From assembly GCA_964577715.1 (NCBI GenBank), contig CAZOAA010000012.1, positions 1 to 38,793 on the forward strand: a stretch of DNA of 38,793 bases, in the 5' to 3' direction. Made by a program: the position numbers and the translations under genes. Positions 31,538-38,793 of this stretch are shown here, piece by piece (the first letter of the stretch is position 1; each line of letters begins with the position of its first letter). The DNA comes from SUP05 sp964577715. Its GTDB lineage: Bacteria; Pseudomonadota; Gammaproteobacteria; PS1; Pseudothioglobaceae. A model generated the notes under the pieces. It made no database searches. It was not told the origin of the DNA and saw only the letters and a program-made list of their open reading frames with translations.

Positions 31538-32800
31538 TTAGTTTTTAAAATATTGAATCGCCTTTTCTAAACCCATGGTTTGTTGTTCACCTTGAGCCTT
31601 GAGTGGCTTAATTGCAATTTGGTTGTTTTGTATCTCTTCTTCACCTAGGATTAAAGCATAGTCAGCATCGGCTTTATCTGCTTTTTTAAATTGTGCTTTG
31701 AAGCTACCTAGCGTGATGTCATTATAAAGGATTGCCTCTGGCAATGCCTGATGTAATTGATCAGCAATTTGCATGGACTTAAGTTGCGCATTCTCACCCA
31801 GCGCTACGATATAAATCGATAAAGGTGTTTTGCTAATGAGTAACCCTTGTTCTTTAATGAGTAAAATTAAGCGTTCTAATCCTAGAGCAAAACCAACTGC
31901 AGGTGTGGGTTTTCCACCCATTTTTTCAACTAGGCCATCGTATCGACCGCCTGCACAAATTGTGCCTTGTGACCCAAGATCAGTTGTTGTCCATTCAAAA
32001 ACCGTACGATTGTAATAATCCAGCCCTCTAACCAAGTGCGTGTTAATAACATAAGGAATATCCAAACATTCGAGGTAGGCTTTAAACTCATCAAAATGCT
32101 TAGCTGATTCATCATCTAAGTGATCCATTAGCTTAGGTGCAGCGTTAATTAAAGAGTGCATGTCTTTATTTTTACTGTCTAGAATTCGCAGTGGGTTTGA
32201 TGATAAGCGCCTTGTAGAATCTTCATCTAGCTGATCTTTATGCTGGGTGAAATAATCAACTAATACTGATCGATAATTCGCCCTTGCTTCAGCTGAGCCC
32301 AATGTGTTGATTTCTAAAGTAACATTTTTTAAACCTAGGCTCTTCCACAGTGAATGCGTCATTGCCATAAGTTCAGCATCTATTTTGGCAGTATCGGCAC
32401 CAAATACTTCAACACCCACTTGGTGAAATTGACGGTACCTGCCTTTTTGCGGGCGCTCATGTCGAAACATGGCGCCTTGGTAAAATACTTTTTGAATACC
32501 TTCTCTAGGAAGATTATGCTCAATCATGGCACGTACACAGCCAGCAGTGCCTTCAGGTCTTAGGCTTAAGCTTTCACCATTAGACTCTTTCCAAGAATAC
32601 ATTTCCTTTTCAACAATATCAGTTGCTTCGCCAATAGCACGGCAAAAAGTGTCGGTTTTTTCAACTATAGGTGTGCGAATATTTTTAAAACCATAAGACC
32701 TAAACAAATCAGAAATTGTTTTTTCTAACGACAACCACAAGGCAGAGTCTTTAGGCAGTAGGTCGTTCATTCCGCGTATGGCTTGAATTTTGTTAGACAT
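31538..32800 (-). CDS. hisS: Histidyl-tRNA synthetase
   Basis: A class II aminoacyl-tRNA synthetase of 420 residues that charges tRNA-His. Motif 2 (FYQGAMFRHERPQKGRYRQFHQVGVEVFG), the histidine-binding LVRGLDYYNRTVFEW, and motif 3 (AVGFALGLERL) are all intact. The anticodon-binding domain ends at the normal length. First gene of a hisS-yfgM-der transcript. Confidence 0.96.
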   Translation of the reverse strand: MSNKIQAIRGMNDLLPKDSALWLSLEKTISDLFRSYGFKNIRTPIVEKTDTFCRAIGEATDIVEKEMYSWKESNGESLSLRPEGTAGCVRAMIEHNLPREGIQKVFYQGAMFRHERPQKGRYRQFHQVGVEVFGADTAKIDAELMAMTHSLWKSLGLKNVTLEINTLGSAEARANYRSVLVDYFTQHKDQLDEDSTRRLSSNPLRILDSKNKDMHSLINAAPKLMDHLDDESAKHFDEFKAYLECLDIPYVINTHLVRGLDYYNRTVFEWTTTDLGSQGTICAGGRYDGLVEKMGGKPTPAVGFALGLERLILLIKEQGLLISKTPLSIYIVALGENAQLKSMQIADQLHQALPEAILYNDITLGSFKAQFKKADKADADYALILGEEEIQNNQIAIKPLKAQGEQQTMGLEKAIQYFKN

Positions 32801-32858
32801 GGTAGTTATAAAATATTAATTGCGTTATTTTACCAATAATTACAAGGCCTTACCCCAT

Positions 32859-33743
32859 TTAAGTCTGACCTATTTTGTAATAAATAGAGATAATGAAAAA
32901 TACTAAAGTGGCAAAAAATAAGCGAATACTGACAAGTAAAAAAACATCCGCACCAAAAAACACAAATAACAACGTGTCTTCAATGATAGCATGAGCCACC
33001 ATTAAAAAATAACAAACAGCAGTAATTTGCTTTTTAGTCATATGTTTTGTTTCTTTTAGTAAGACACCTGCGCCATAAGTAATGCCGATTAGTATGCCGG
33101 TAATCAGTGCCATAAGTGCACTGAGGTGATGATCAAATTTTTGTAAAATTGTTAGATTTTTTATAAGATTAACGACAAAGATAACCATACTAATTAATAC
33201 GATAATTTCAATAGCCAATATCAAGGCATCTAATGATTTTTGTACAGCAAACTCTGCAAAACTATCAGGGTTTTGGCTGTTAATTTGATATAAAGCAGTA
33301 GAAACTTTATCTGGATTGTCAAAGAGTAAATCTGCTGGGATAATCAGTAGTGGCGTTAGTACAACAAAAGCCATAACAAGTCTAAAGGTGATTGACTTTA
33401 TCCAGGTAATGCCAAGTTTTTTCATAATGGCAGATTCAACTGGTATAGCGTGCAAAACACCTAAAAATAAACCTAACACAGTCCAATCGTAAGCACTTAA
33501 TCCGAGTGGTGCAGCAAAAGCGATTGCAGCATAGAGATTAAGAAAAATACCGGATGCAAGCGCAAGTGCCGCCTCAGGGGGTAAATTTAACAAGCGTGTA
33601 AAAGGCTCGAAGTACTGCGCGATAATCGGCATCCATTCAAGATAAAGTAACAATTCTGCCAATAAAAAATAAGGAATGACTGTAGTAACGATAATTTTGG
33701 ATGTTGACAGTGTTTCTGAGAAAAAACTAGCCTTGTCAAACAT
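32859..33743 (-). CDS. Nucleoside-recognition domain membrane protein
   Basis: A 294-residue polytopic protein with about seven or eight membrane segments. The segment LASGIFLNLYAAIAFAAPLGLSAYDWTVLGLFLGVLHAIPVESAIMKKLG is typical of the nucleoside-recognition (Gate/YjiH-like) family. The stop codon of the 5'-nucleotidase gene shares a base with its start, suggesting a coupled role in nucleoside uptake or efflux. Substrate unproven. Confidence 0.78.
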   Translation of the reverse strand: MFDKASFFSETLSTSKIIVTTVIPYFLLAELLLYLEWMPIIAQYFEPFTRLLNLPPEAALALASGIFLNLYAAIAFAAPLGLSAYDWTVLGLFLGVLHAIPVESAIMKKLGITWIKSITFRLVMAFVVLTPLLIIPADLLFDNPDKVSTALYQINSQNPDSFAEFAVQKSLDALILAIEIIVLISMVIFVVNLIKNLTILQKFDHHLSALMALITGILIGITYGAGVLLKETKHMTKKQITAVCYFLMVAHAIIEDTLLFVFFGADVFLLVSIRLFFATLVFFIISIYYKIGQT

Positions 33744-34636
33744 TATGAATTGGATATACCACTTGGAACATGGCCTGTTGGCACGTATTGTGAGGCTGAT
33801 TCACAGTGAGAGTGCTGATCGTCAAAGAAAATATCTGCGCCAAATTCTTTTAAGAAAACTCCTTTATCTAGACCACCTAAAAAGAAGGATTCGTCAATGC
33901 GAATACCCCACTCACGCATTGTGTGAATTACTCGCTTATGCGAAGGGGCAGAGCGCGCTGTGACTAGTGCTGTTCTGATGGGGTTGTTTTCTACAGGAAA
34001 AGCAGATTGGATTTTATGTAAGGATTTTAAAAAGCATTTAAAAGGCCCTGCTTTAAGCTCAACATTGGCGGAGTTTTTTTCATTTTCTTCAAAAGCTTCT
34101 ATGCCTTTCTCTTGAAAAATTTTCTCAGACTCATCAGAGAAGATTACCGCATCACCATCAAAAGCAATGCGCAATTGTGTATCGTGAGAATCGTTTGAGC
34201 CAGAGCCAACAATAGAGGCAGCTGCAAAGCCTGATTCTAATGCTTTTTGCACATCTTGATAATTACTTGATAAAAACAAATCGGCCTCAAAAGCGCCGAC
34301 TAAAGAGTGCGTGCTTTCACCTCGGGTAAACGCTGCTCGAGAGATATTAAGCCCATAGTGCTCAATAGAATTAAAAATCCTTAAACCTGTATCAGCACTG
34401 TTGCGTGATAATAAGATAACATCAATTGGGTTTTGCTTGGTATTAAGGTTTAGTAGTTTTTTAACCAATGTAAAGCCAACACCAGGTTTTAAAATAACTT
34501 CTTCGTTATCCTCTTGGTGTTTTGCATAAGCCTCGACACCATGTTCTTTGTAGATTTGATGAGATTCATCTAAATCAAACAGTGCACGTGATGAAATTGC
34601 TACGACTAACTTATTTTTTACTTTGCTATTTGCCAT
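33743..34636 (-). CDS. 5'-nucleotidase
   Basis: A 297-residue protein of the cytosolic 5'-nucleotidase 1-like family, which dephosphorylates nucleoside monophosphates. The HAD-like segments LVVAISSRALFDLDESHQIY, VILLSRNSADTGLRIFNSIEHYGL, RIAFDGDAVIFSDESE and ALVTARSAPSHKRVIHTMREWGI match. It is tightly joined to the nucleoside-recognition membrane gene downstream and overlaps the DUF1249 gene by 19 bases upstream, so salvage of nucleosides is the likely common theme. Confidence 0.85.
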   Translation of the reverse strand: MANSKVKNKLVVAISSRALFDLDESHQIYKEHGVEAYAKHQEDNEEVILKPGVGFTLVKKLLNLNTKQNPIDVILLSRNSADTGLRIFNSIEHYGLNISRAAFTRGESTHSLVGAFEADLFLSSNYQDVQKALESGFAAASIVGSGSNDSHDTQLRIAFDGDAVIFSDESEKIFQEKGIEAFEENEKNSANVELKAGPFKCFLKSLHKIQSAFPVENNPIRTALVTARSAPSHKRVIHTMREWGIRIDESFFLGGLDKGVFLKEFGADIFFDDQHSHCESASQYVPTGHVPSGISNS

Positions 34637-35091
34637 TCTAGGGTGTGGTATTTAACCAAGCAATAATCAAGCCATCTTTCAATAAAAGTATTCAATTCCC
34701 ATTGTATATCCATATCAGAGCATTGTGCTAAAAAAGGATGGTTTGTATTAAGAGTGGTTTGATCGCAAACAGATAAAACTTCAAGTTGTTGTGAATCAAA
34801 GTAAACTTTAAAACGAATATCTGGCCTATTAACCAAACCTGCTGGAGAATCCAACTGATGAGTTAAAGTATATATACCAGTATAAGGAGACTTTTCCTCA
34901 ACAAAAAGATGAAGATCGTTTTCGCCTTCTTGCTCGGCTATACTGTGATGTGAGATAAGAGATAACAAAGGAATAAGCTTGGTAATTTTTTTAAAGTTAA
35001 GCTCAAACAAACCTGAAACCTGAGCATAATTTTTAGGCTTTTGTTGGTTGTATAAAGACTTGAGAAAATCTTGTTCTGTTGTTATAGCCAT
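34618..35091 (-). CDS. DUF1249 protein (YqiB-like)
   Basis: A 157-residue protein of the DUF1249 family. The pattern ALYxxNYxKL-like N-terminus (NYAQVSGLFELNFKKITKLIP), YTLTHQLDSPAGLVNRPDIRFKVYFDSQQLEVLS and C-terminal FIERWLDYCLVKYH are typical. In E. coli the yqiB gene lies beside cpdA, as here. Function unknown. It overlaps the phosphoesterase gene by 10 bases. Confidence 0.85.
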   Translation of the reverse strand: MAITTEQDFLKSLYNQQKPKNYAQVSGLFELNFKKITKLIPLLSLISHHSIAEQEGENDLHLFVEEKSPYTGIYTLTHQLDSPAGLVNRPDIRFKVYFDSQQLEVLSVCDQTTLNTNHPFLAQCSDMDIQWELNTFIERWLDYCLVKYHTLEWQIAK

Positions 35092-35780
35092 TGCGTATCA
35101 AATTCTAAGTTACCGTTATCATAAAGTGTGTATTGGTTAAATCCAATTCTTTTTTCATTATCAAATTGCACAGCTGTTGATGGGCAAGCAATCAATTTTA
35201 TTTTTTCATGACTAAACTCACCGGCTTGATGAGCATGTCCCCACAAAATTGCCTTTATTTTAGGGTATTTATCAACAATAGAAAAGAATTCATCAGGGTT
35301 TATTAATGATAAGGCATCGTCCCAATTGCTTTGCATAGACACAGGAGGATGGTGAAGAACAATAATATTGTATTTTGCTTTAGAGTTTTTTAAAGAATAA
35401 TCTAATTTTGAGAGTTCTGCTTGAGTTAAATAGCCACTAGTTTTTGATTGTTGTACTGAATCAGTGATAATAATTTCCCAATTATCTAGATAGAAACTAT
35501 TAACCAAGTTTTTAGAAAATAATTGATTGATGTTTTTAGTATCATCGTGGTTGCCAGAGATAATAACCAAATCATTATTAAGTGGCGATAGTATATCGCT
35601 AAGCAATTCATAAGAATTAAGCGTACCATTATGTGATAAATCGCCACTAATTAGTAATGTATCAAAATCTATAGTGTTGATCTTATGAACAATTTTTTTT
35701 AAATTATTATGTGTATCTACACCCATAGATTCTGGATTGTCATCGATATGACAATCACTAATTTGAATCAGGCGCTTCAT
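35082..35780 (-). CDS. cpdA: CpdA-like metallophosphoesterase
   Basis: A 232-residue calcineurin-like phosphoesterase. The dimetal motifs ISDCHID, LISGDLSHNG, ISGNHDD, LHHPPV and WGHAHQAG are all present. Neighbouring DUF1249 as in E. coli supports CpdA, the 3',5'-cAMP phosphodiesterase. Whether this organism makes cAMP cannot be told from the window. Overlaps alr by 4 bases. Confidence 0.82.
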   Translation of the reverse strand: MKRLIQISDCHIDDNPESMGVDTHNNLKKIVHKINTIDFDTLLISGDLSHNGTLNSYELLSDILSPLNNDLVIISGNHDDTKNINQLFSKNLVNSFYLDNWEIIITDSVQQSKTSGYLTQAELSKLDYSLKNSKAKYNIIVLHHPPVSMQSNWDDALSLINPDEFFSIVDKYPKIKAILWGHAHQAGEFSHEKIKLIACPSTAVQFDNEKRIGFNQYTLYDNGNLEFDTQWL

Positions 35781-36826
35781 GCTGTTTGTGTGAATCTAAC
35801 GCGAGAACTAAGGCCAGTAACTAATTCATAGCCAATAGTGTTGCTATAGGCTGCCACAGTTTCTGCGCTGATTTTATCATTACCCCATAGTATGGCAATA
35901 TCACCAACATCAGCCTTTATATTGCTAATATCAACGCAAATTAAATCCATTGATACTCGACCGATTAATGGACAGAGTTCATTATTGATACACACAGGTG
36001 TTCCGTTTTTGGCATGTCTCGGGTAGCCATCACCATAGCCGATACCAATAATTGCAATAATGGTTTCCTTTTCAGCTGTCCAAGTAGCACCATAACCAAC
36101 CGATTCTCCGGTTTGAATGGTTTTTATTGAAACGATAGGCGCTGATAATTGCATCACTGGTTTTAAAGTTTTGTCATCTTGACCAAAAGGAGAGATACCA
36201 TATAGCATGATGCCTGGTCGTACAAAATCAAACAGCGCTTCTTTGTTAGAAAGAATTGTGGCAGAATTTGCCATAGAGCGTTTAACACTATTATCAGTTA
36301 GCTGGTTAAATTCATTTAGCTGAGTTTTATTCATCGGGTTGTCTATTTCATCAGCACAAGCAAAATGACTCATTACACATTCAATATTGATTAATGGGTT
36401 GGTTTTAAAAAATTCTATAGATTGATGATATTCATTAGCTAATAAGCCTAATCGATGCATACCTGTGTCAATTTTTATCCACACATTAGTTGAAACTTTA
36501 GCGCTCATCATAAGGCTGATTTGTTGTTTTTCATGGACAACAATATGACATCCTAAGTTTGTTGCACTTTGAAGTTCTTCTTGAGAGTAAACACCCGATA
36601 ATAACAAAATTGGTTTTTTTGTTTTTTCTCGTAGTTTTTTCGCTTCGCTAAGTTCACTAACGGCCAGAAAATCAGAATCATTAATAATAGGGGTAATTAG
36701 TGCAAGTTGATGCCCATAAGCATCTGCCTTGATCATTGATACAACGCCAGATTCATCGCAAAGGTCTCTAACTAGGGATAAATTATGACTCAGTGCTGAT
36801 TGTGAAATCTCGGCAGTGGCTTGCAT
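35777..36826 (-). CDS. alr: Alanine racemase
   Basis: A PLP-dependent enzyme that makes D-alanine for peptidoglycan. PLP Lys33 lies in MIKADAYGH; KIDTGMHRLGLL, VGYGATWTAE, GIGYGDGYPRHAKNGTPVCI and GRVSMDLICVDIS are also present. Its 349 residues are normal. Its start codon shares one base with the dnaB stop, as in many gammaproteobacteria where alr follows dnaB. Confidence 0.95.
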   Translation of the reverse strand: MQATAEISQSALSHNLSLVRDLCDESGVVSMIKADAYGHQLALITPIINDSDFLAVSELSEAKKLREKTKKPILLLSGVYSQEELQSATNLGCHIVVHEKQQISLMMSAKVSTNVWIKIDTGMHRLGLLANEYHQSIEFFKTNPLINIECVMSHFACADEIDNPMNKTQLNEFNQLTDNSVKRSMANSATILSNKEALFDFVRPGIMLYGISPFGQDDKTLKPVMQLSAPIVSIKTIQTGESVGYGATWTAEKETIIAIIGIGYGDGYPRHAKNGTPVCINNELCPLIGRVSMDLICVDISNIKADVGDIAILWGNDKISAETVAAYSNTIGYELVTGLSSRVRFTQTA

Positions 36827-38289
36827 TAAAGGCGTTGCTTGTTTTCCATTTCAAAACCACCAATATTATGCATATCAGCAATATGAATTTCTTCGTCAGT
36901 TACACCATCAAGCTGATCTTCATTGGCCAGGTTTTTAAACTTAGTGTATTCGCCAACAAAGGCAAGTCTAATATTGCCAGTTGGGCCGTTTCTGTGTTTG
37001 ACGATTTTTAAATCAGCTTTTCCAACTTCATCAGCATTAAAGTAACTGCCACCTTGTTCATTGTCAAAATATTTTTCATCTCGATAAATAAAAGCAATGA
37101 TATCGGCATCTTGCTCAATAGAGCCAGATTCACGTAAATCAGCCATTTGAGGCATGCGCCCCTTGTTTTTAACTGGTCGTGATTCAACGCCACGATTAAG
37201 CTGAGAAAGGGCGATGACTGGCACATTAATCTCTTTTGCTAGCGCTTTTAATGAACGAGAAATCTCAGAGATTTCTTGCACTCTATTTTCTGCCTTTCCA
37301 TGTACAGTCATTAACTGCAAGTAGTCAACCATAATCAGTGCCAAGTCTGGATATTGCCTTTTAATTCGACGACATTTTGCCCTAATTTCTGTTGGTGTAA
37401 TTGAAGGGGTTTCATCGATTAAGATATTGCTATGATCAAAAGCAGTTAGTGCATTTGAAAAACCAGCCCAGTCAGTTTCGGTTAATGAGCCATCACGCAT
37501 TTTTGTCATACTTACTTCGCCAAACGACGAAGCCATACGCAAAGCTAATTGTTCAGTAGGCATTTCTAAAGAAAAGACCATTACAGGTTTTTTCTGCTCA
37601 ATGGCAACATTGCCAACAATATTCATAGAAATTGCCGTTTTACCCATACTTGGGCGACCAGCAACGATGATTAAATCACCATTTTGCAGACCTGAAGTTA
37701 ATTCATCAAGTTTAGAAAACCCTGTTGATAGGCCTGTTACCCCAGTATTATCTTGCCAATCATGTAATAAATTACTAAGATCATTACTAATATTTTTAAG
37801 ATTAACAATGTCTTTTTTACCACGGCTAACTTGCTCAGCAATTTCAAATATTTTTTTCTCAGAAAGGTCGATTAATTCCTGAACTTTAATTTTTTTAGGA
37901 TTATAAGCAGTGTCGGCAATTTCGCCACTTACTTTAATAAGTTGTCGATAAACAGAAAGTTCGCGGACATGTTTTGCATAGGCATCAATGTTTGAGGTAG
38001 TTGGTGTTCCCTCGGCAATACCTGCTAAGTAGCTAAATCCACCAATACTTTCTTCATTACCTGTTTTTTTGAGTTGCTCCTTAACCGTGAGTATGTCTGC
38101 AGGTTGGTCGTGTTTTAATAATGTAGTAATAGCATCATAGATTAAACGATGTGATACAGTGTAGAAATCATCTACAGTGAGAATATCTGCTACTTGATCC
38201 CAAGCTTCGTTATGCAGTAATAATCCCCCCAGGACTGACTGTTCTGATTCAGGCGAATTTGGCGGTATTTTTGCGTTTTTGATGTCCAT
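36826..38289 (-). CDS. dnaB: Replicative DNA helicase DnaB
   Basis: The hexameric helicase of the replication fork. The N-terminal primase-interacting domain (SPESEQSVLGGLLLHNEAWDQVADIL) is followed by the RecA-like ATPase with Walker A GRPSMGKTAI, Walker B LIMVDYLQLM, and RESGSIEQDADIIAFIYRDE. The 487 residues are typical and no intein is seen. It follows rplI beyond a terminator-like hairpin. Confidence 0.96.
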   Translation of the reverse strand: MDIKNAKIPPNSPESEQSVLGGLLLHNEAWDQVADILTVDDFYTVSHRLIYDAITTLLKHDQPADILTVKEQLKKTGNEESIGGFSYLAGIAEGTPTTSNIDAYAKHVRELSVYRQLIKVSGEIADTAYNPKKIKVQELIDLSEKKIFEIAEQVSRGKKDIVNLKNISNDLSNLLHDWQDNTGVTGLSTGFSKLDELTSGLQNGDLIIVAGRPSMGKTAISMNIVGNVAIEQKKPVMVFSLEMPTEQLALRMASSFGEVSMTKMRDGSLTETDWAGFSNALTAFDHSNILIDETPSITPTEIRAKCRRIKRQYPDLALIMVDYLQLMTVHGKAENRVQEISEISRSLKALAKEINVPVIALSQLNRGVESRPVKNKGRMPQMADLRESGSIEQDADIIAFIYRDEKYFDNEQGGSYFNADEVGKADLKIVKHRNGPTGNIRLAFVGEYTKFKNLANEDQLDGVTDEEIHIADMHNIGGFEMENKQRL

Positions 38290-38300
38290 TTTCCTGCGTT

Positions 38301-38331
38301 AAAAAATAAAAAAACCCTCGATGAGGGTTTT
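38301..38331 (-). terminator. Terminator between rplI and dnaB
   Basis: A 9-bp stem, AAAACCCTC (38311-38319) with GAGGGTTTT (38323-38331), has a 3-base loop. On the minus strand it runs into TTTATTTTTT just before the dnaB leader, giving an intrinsic terminator for rplI. Confidence 0.8.
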
Positions 38332-38368
38332 AATTTTAACGCAATTTTTGGACTGTCGTTTTATAAAA

Positions 38369-38793
38369 TTATGCTTCTTCTTCTAAAGCTTCAACCACAA
38401 CTTTAACGTTAACGAGAATATCAGTATATAAGGTAACACTGACTTCATATTCACCAACATAACGAATTGCCTCTGGCATATTTATATCACGTTTTTCAAC
38501 CACGTGTCCAGCCTCTGCTAAACTGGCCACAATGTCTGCTGTGCCGATAGAGCCAAATAACTTGCCTTCATCACCAGCATTTGCTTTAATGGTGCAAACA
38601 GCGTCTGTCATTGCTTTTTCTTTTGCTTGTGCATCTTTAAGTGCCGCTGCTTCTTTTGCTTGAAGATCAGCTTTAATTGCTTCAAACTCAGCCATATTAG
38701 CCGCCGTTGCTGGCTTAGCCTTGCCTTGTGGAATTAAAAAATTACGAGCATAACCTGATTTAACATTTGCCAAATCACCTAGGTTGCCTAATT
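38369..38793 (-). CDS. rplI: Ribosomal protein L9, 5' end outside window
   Basis: Large-subunit protein L9, truncated by the window edge. The visible part starts within LGNLGDLANVKSGYARNFLIPQGKA, the L9 signature, and continues through the long helix to the C-terminal domain (GKLFGSIGTADIVASLAEAG, ending EALEEEA). About the first dozen residues lie beyond 38793. It precedes dnaB, the usual gammaproteobacterial order. Confidence 0.95.
   Translation of the reverse strand, partial: LGNLGDLANVKSGYARNFLIPQGKAKPATAANMAEFEAIKADLQAKEAAALKDAQAKEKAMTDAVCTIKANAGDEGKLFGSIGTADIVASLAEAGHVVEKRDINMPEAIRYVGEYEVSVTLYTDILVNVKVVVEALEEEA

Noticed and set aside
1..38793. tRNA, rRNA, insertion sequences and attachment sites
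   Set aside because: I looked for cloverleaf patterns, transposase motifs, terminal inverted repeats and integrase genes and saw none.

Overview
This AT-rich window looks like a chromosomal segment of a sulfur-oxidising, nitrate-respiring gammaproteobacterium. The gene content (periplasmic nitrate reductase, flavocytochrome c sulfide dehydrogenase, an octaheme HAO-like cytochrome, housekeeping genes of gammaproteobacterial type) fits the SUP05/Thioglobus lineage and its symbiotic relatives. That placement is inference from content, not from a marker-gene comparison. One run of 100 N (28773-28872) lies inside pyrG, so this is a draft scaffold.

Layout. 1-2.5 kb: a small membrane protein, then pdxB, ung and a TlpA/ScsD-like thioredoxin on the minus strand. 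2.6-16.9 kb: an anaerobic-respiration island with a first Crp/Fnr-type regulator, a TPR protein, an octaheme HAO-like cytochrome (minus), then napD-G-H, napA-B-F, a diheme cytochrome, a DUF302 protein (minus), fccA-fccB, a second Crp/Fnr-type regulator, a MORN-repeat lipoprotein and tatA-tatB (minus). 17-21 kb: tpm, a cold-shock/TM protein, a transglycosylase-like lipoprotein, a Rieske protein, a TrpD2-like enzyme and a DUF3179 lipoprotein. 21.1-25.7 kb: an overlapping set of FMN glutamate-synthase-like protein, ThDP enzyme and aldehyde dehydrogenase. 25.7-38.8 kb: msbA-like ABC exporter, pyrG, der, yfgM, hisS, a nucleoside-recognition membrane protein, a 5'-nucleotidase, DUF1249, a CpdA-like phosphoesterase, alr, dnaB and the 3' part of rplI.

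The most interesting signal is regulatory. A palindrome ATAAC-N4-GTTAT, with the half-site geometry of Fnr-family sites, occurs in front of napD, napA and fccA. In all three its centre lies 41.5 bp upstream of the start predicted from a good -10 hexamer. Two further promoters with the same geometry point at short stem-loops followed by U5 (5562-5610 plus; 12691-12632 minus). These look like small RNAs, or for the second a leader attenuator. The first has a loop with 10 nt of perfect complementarity to the hao leader and 8 nt to the napD ribosome-binding region. A classical Fnr box (TTGAT-N4-ATCAA) precedes the second regulator gene, and that regulator lacks the Glu that contacts the classical box. 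This suggests a two-tier circuit: Fnr-type regulator, then second regulator, then nap, fcc and small RNAs.

Physiologically the island would couple sulfide oxidation (FccAB) to periplasmic nitrate reduction (NapA/B fed by NapG/H), with the HAO-like cytochrome handling a nitrogen intermediate. Tat export, needed by NapA, NapG and FccB, is encoded nearby by tatAB; no tatC is visible.
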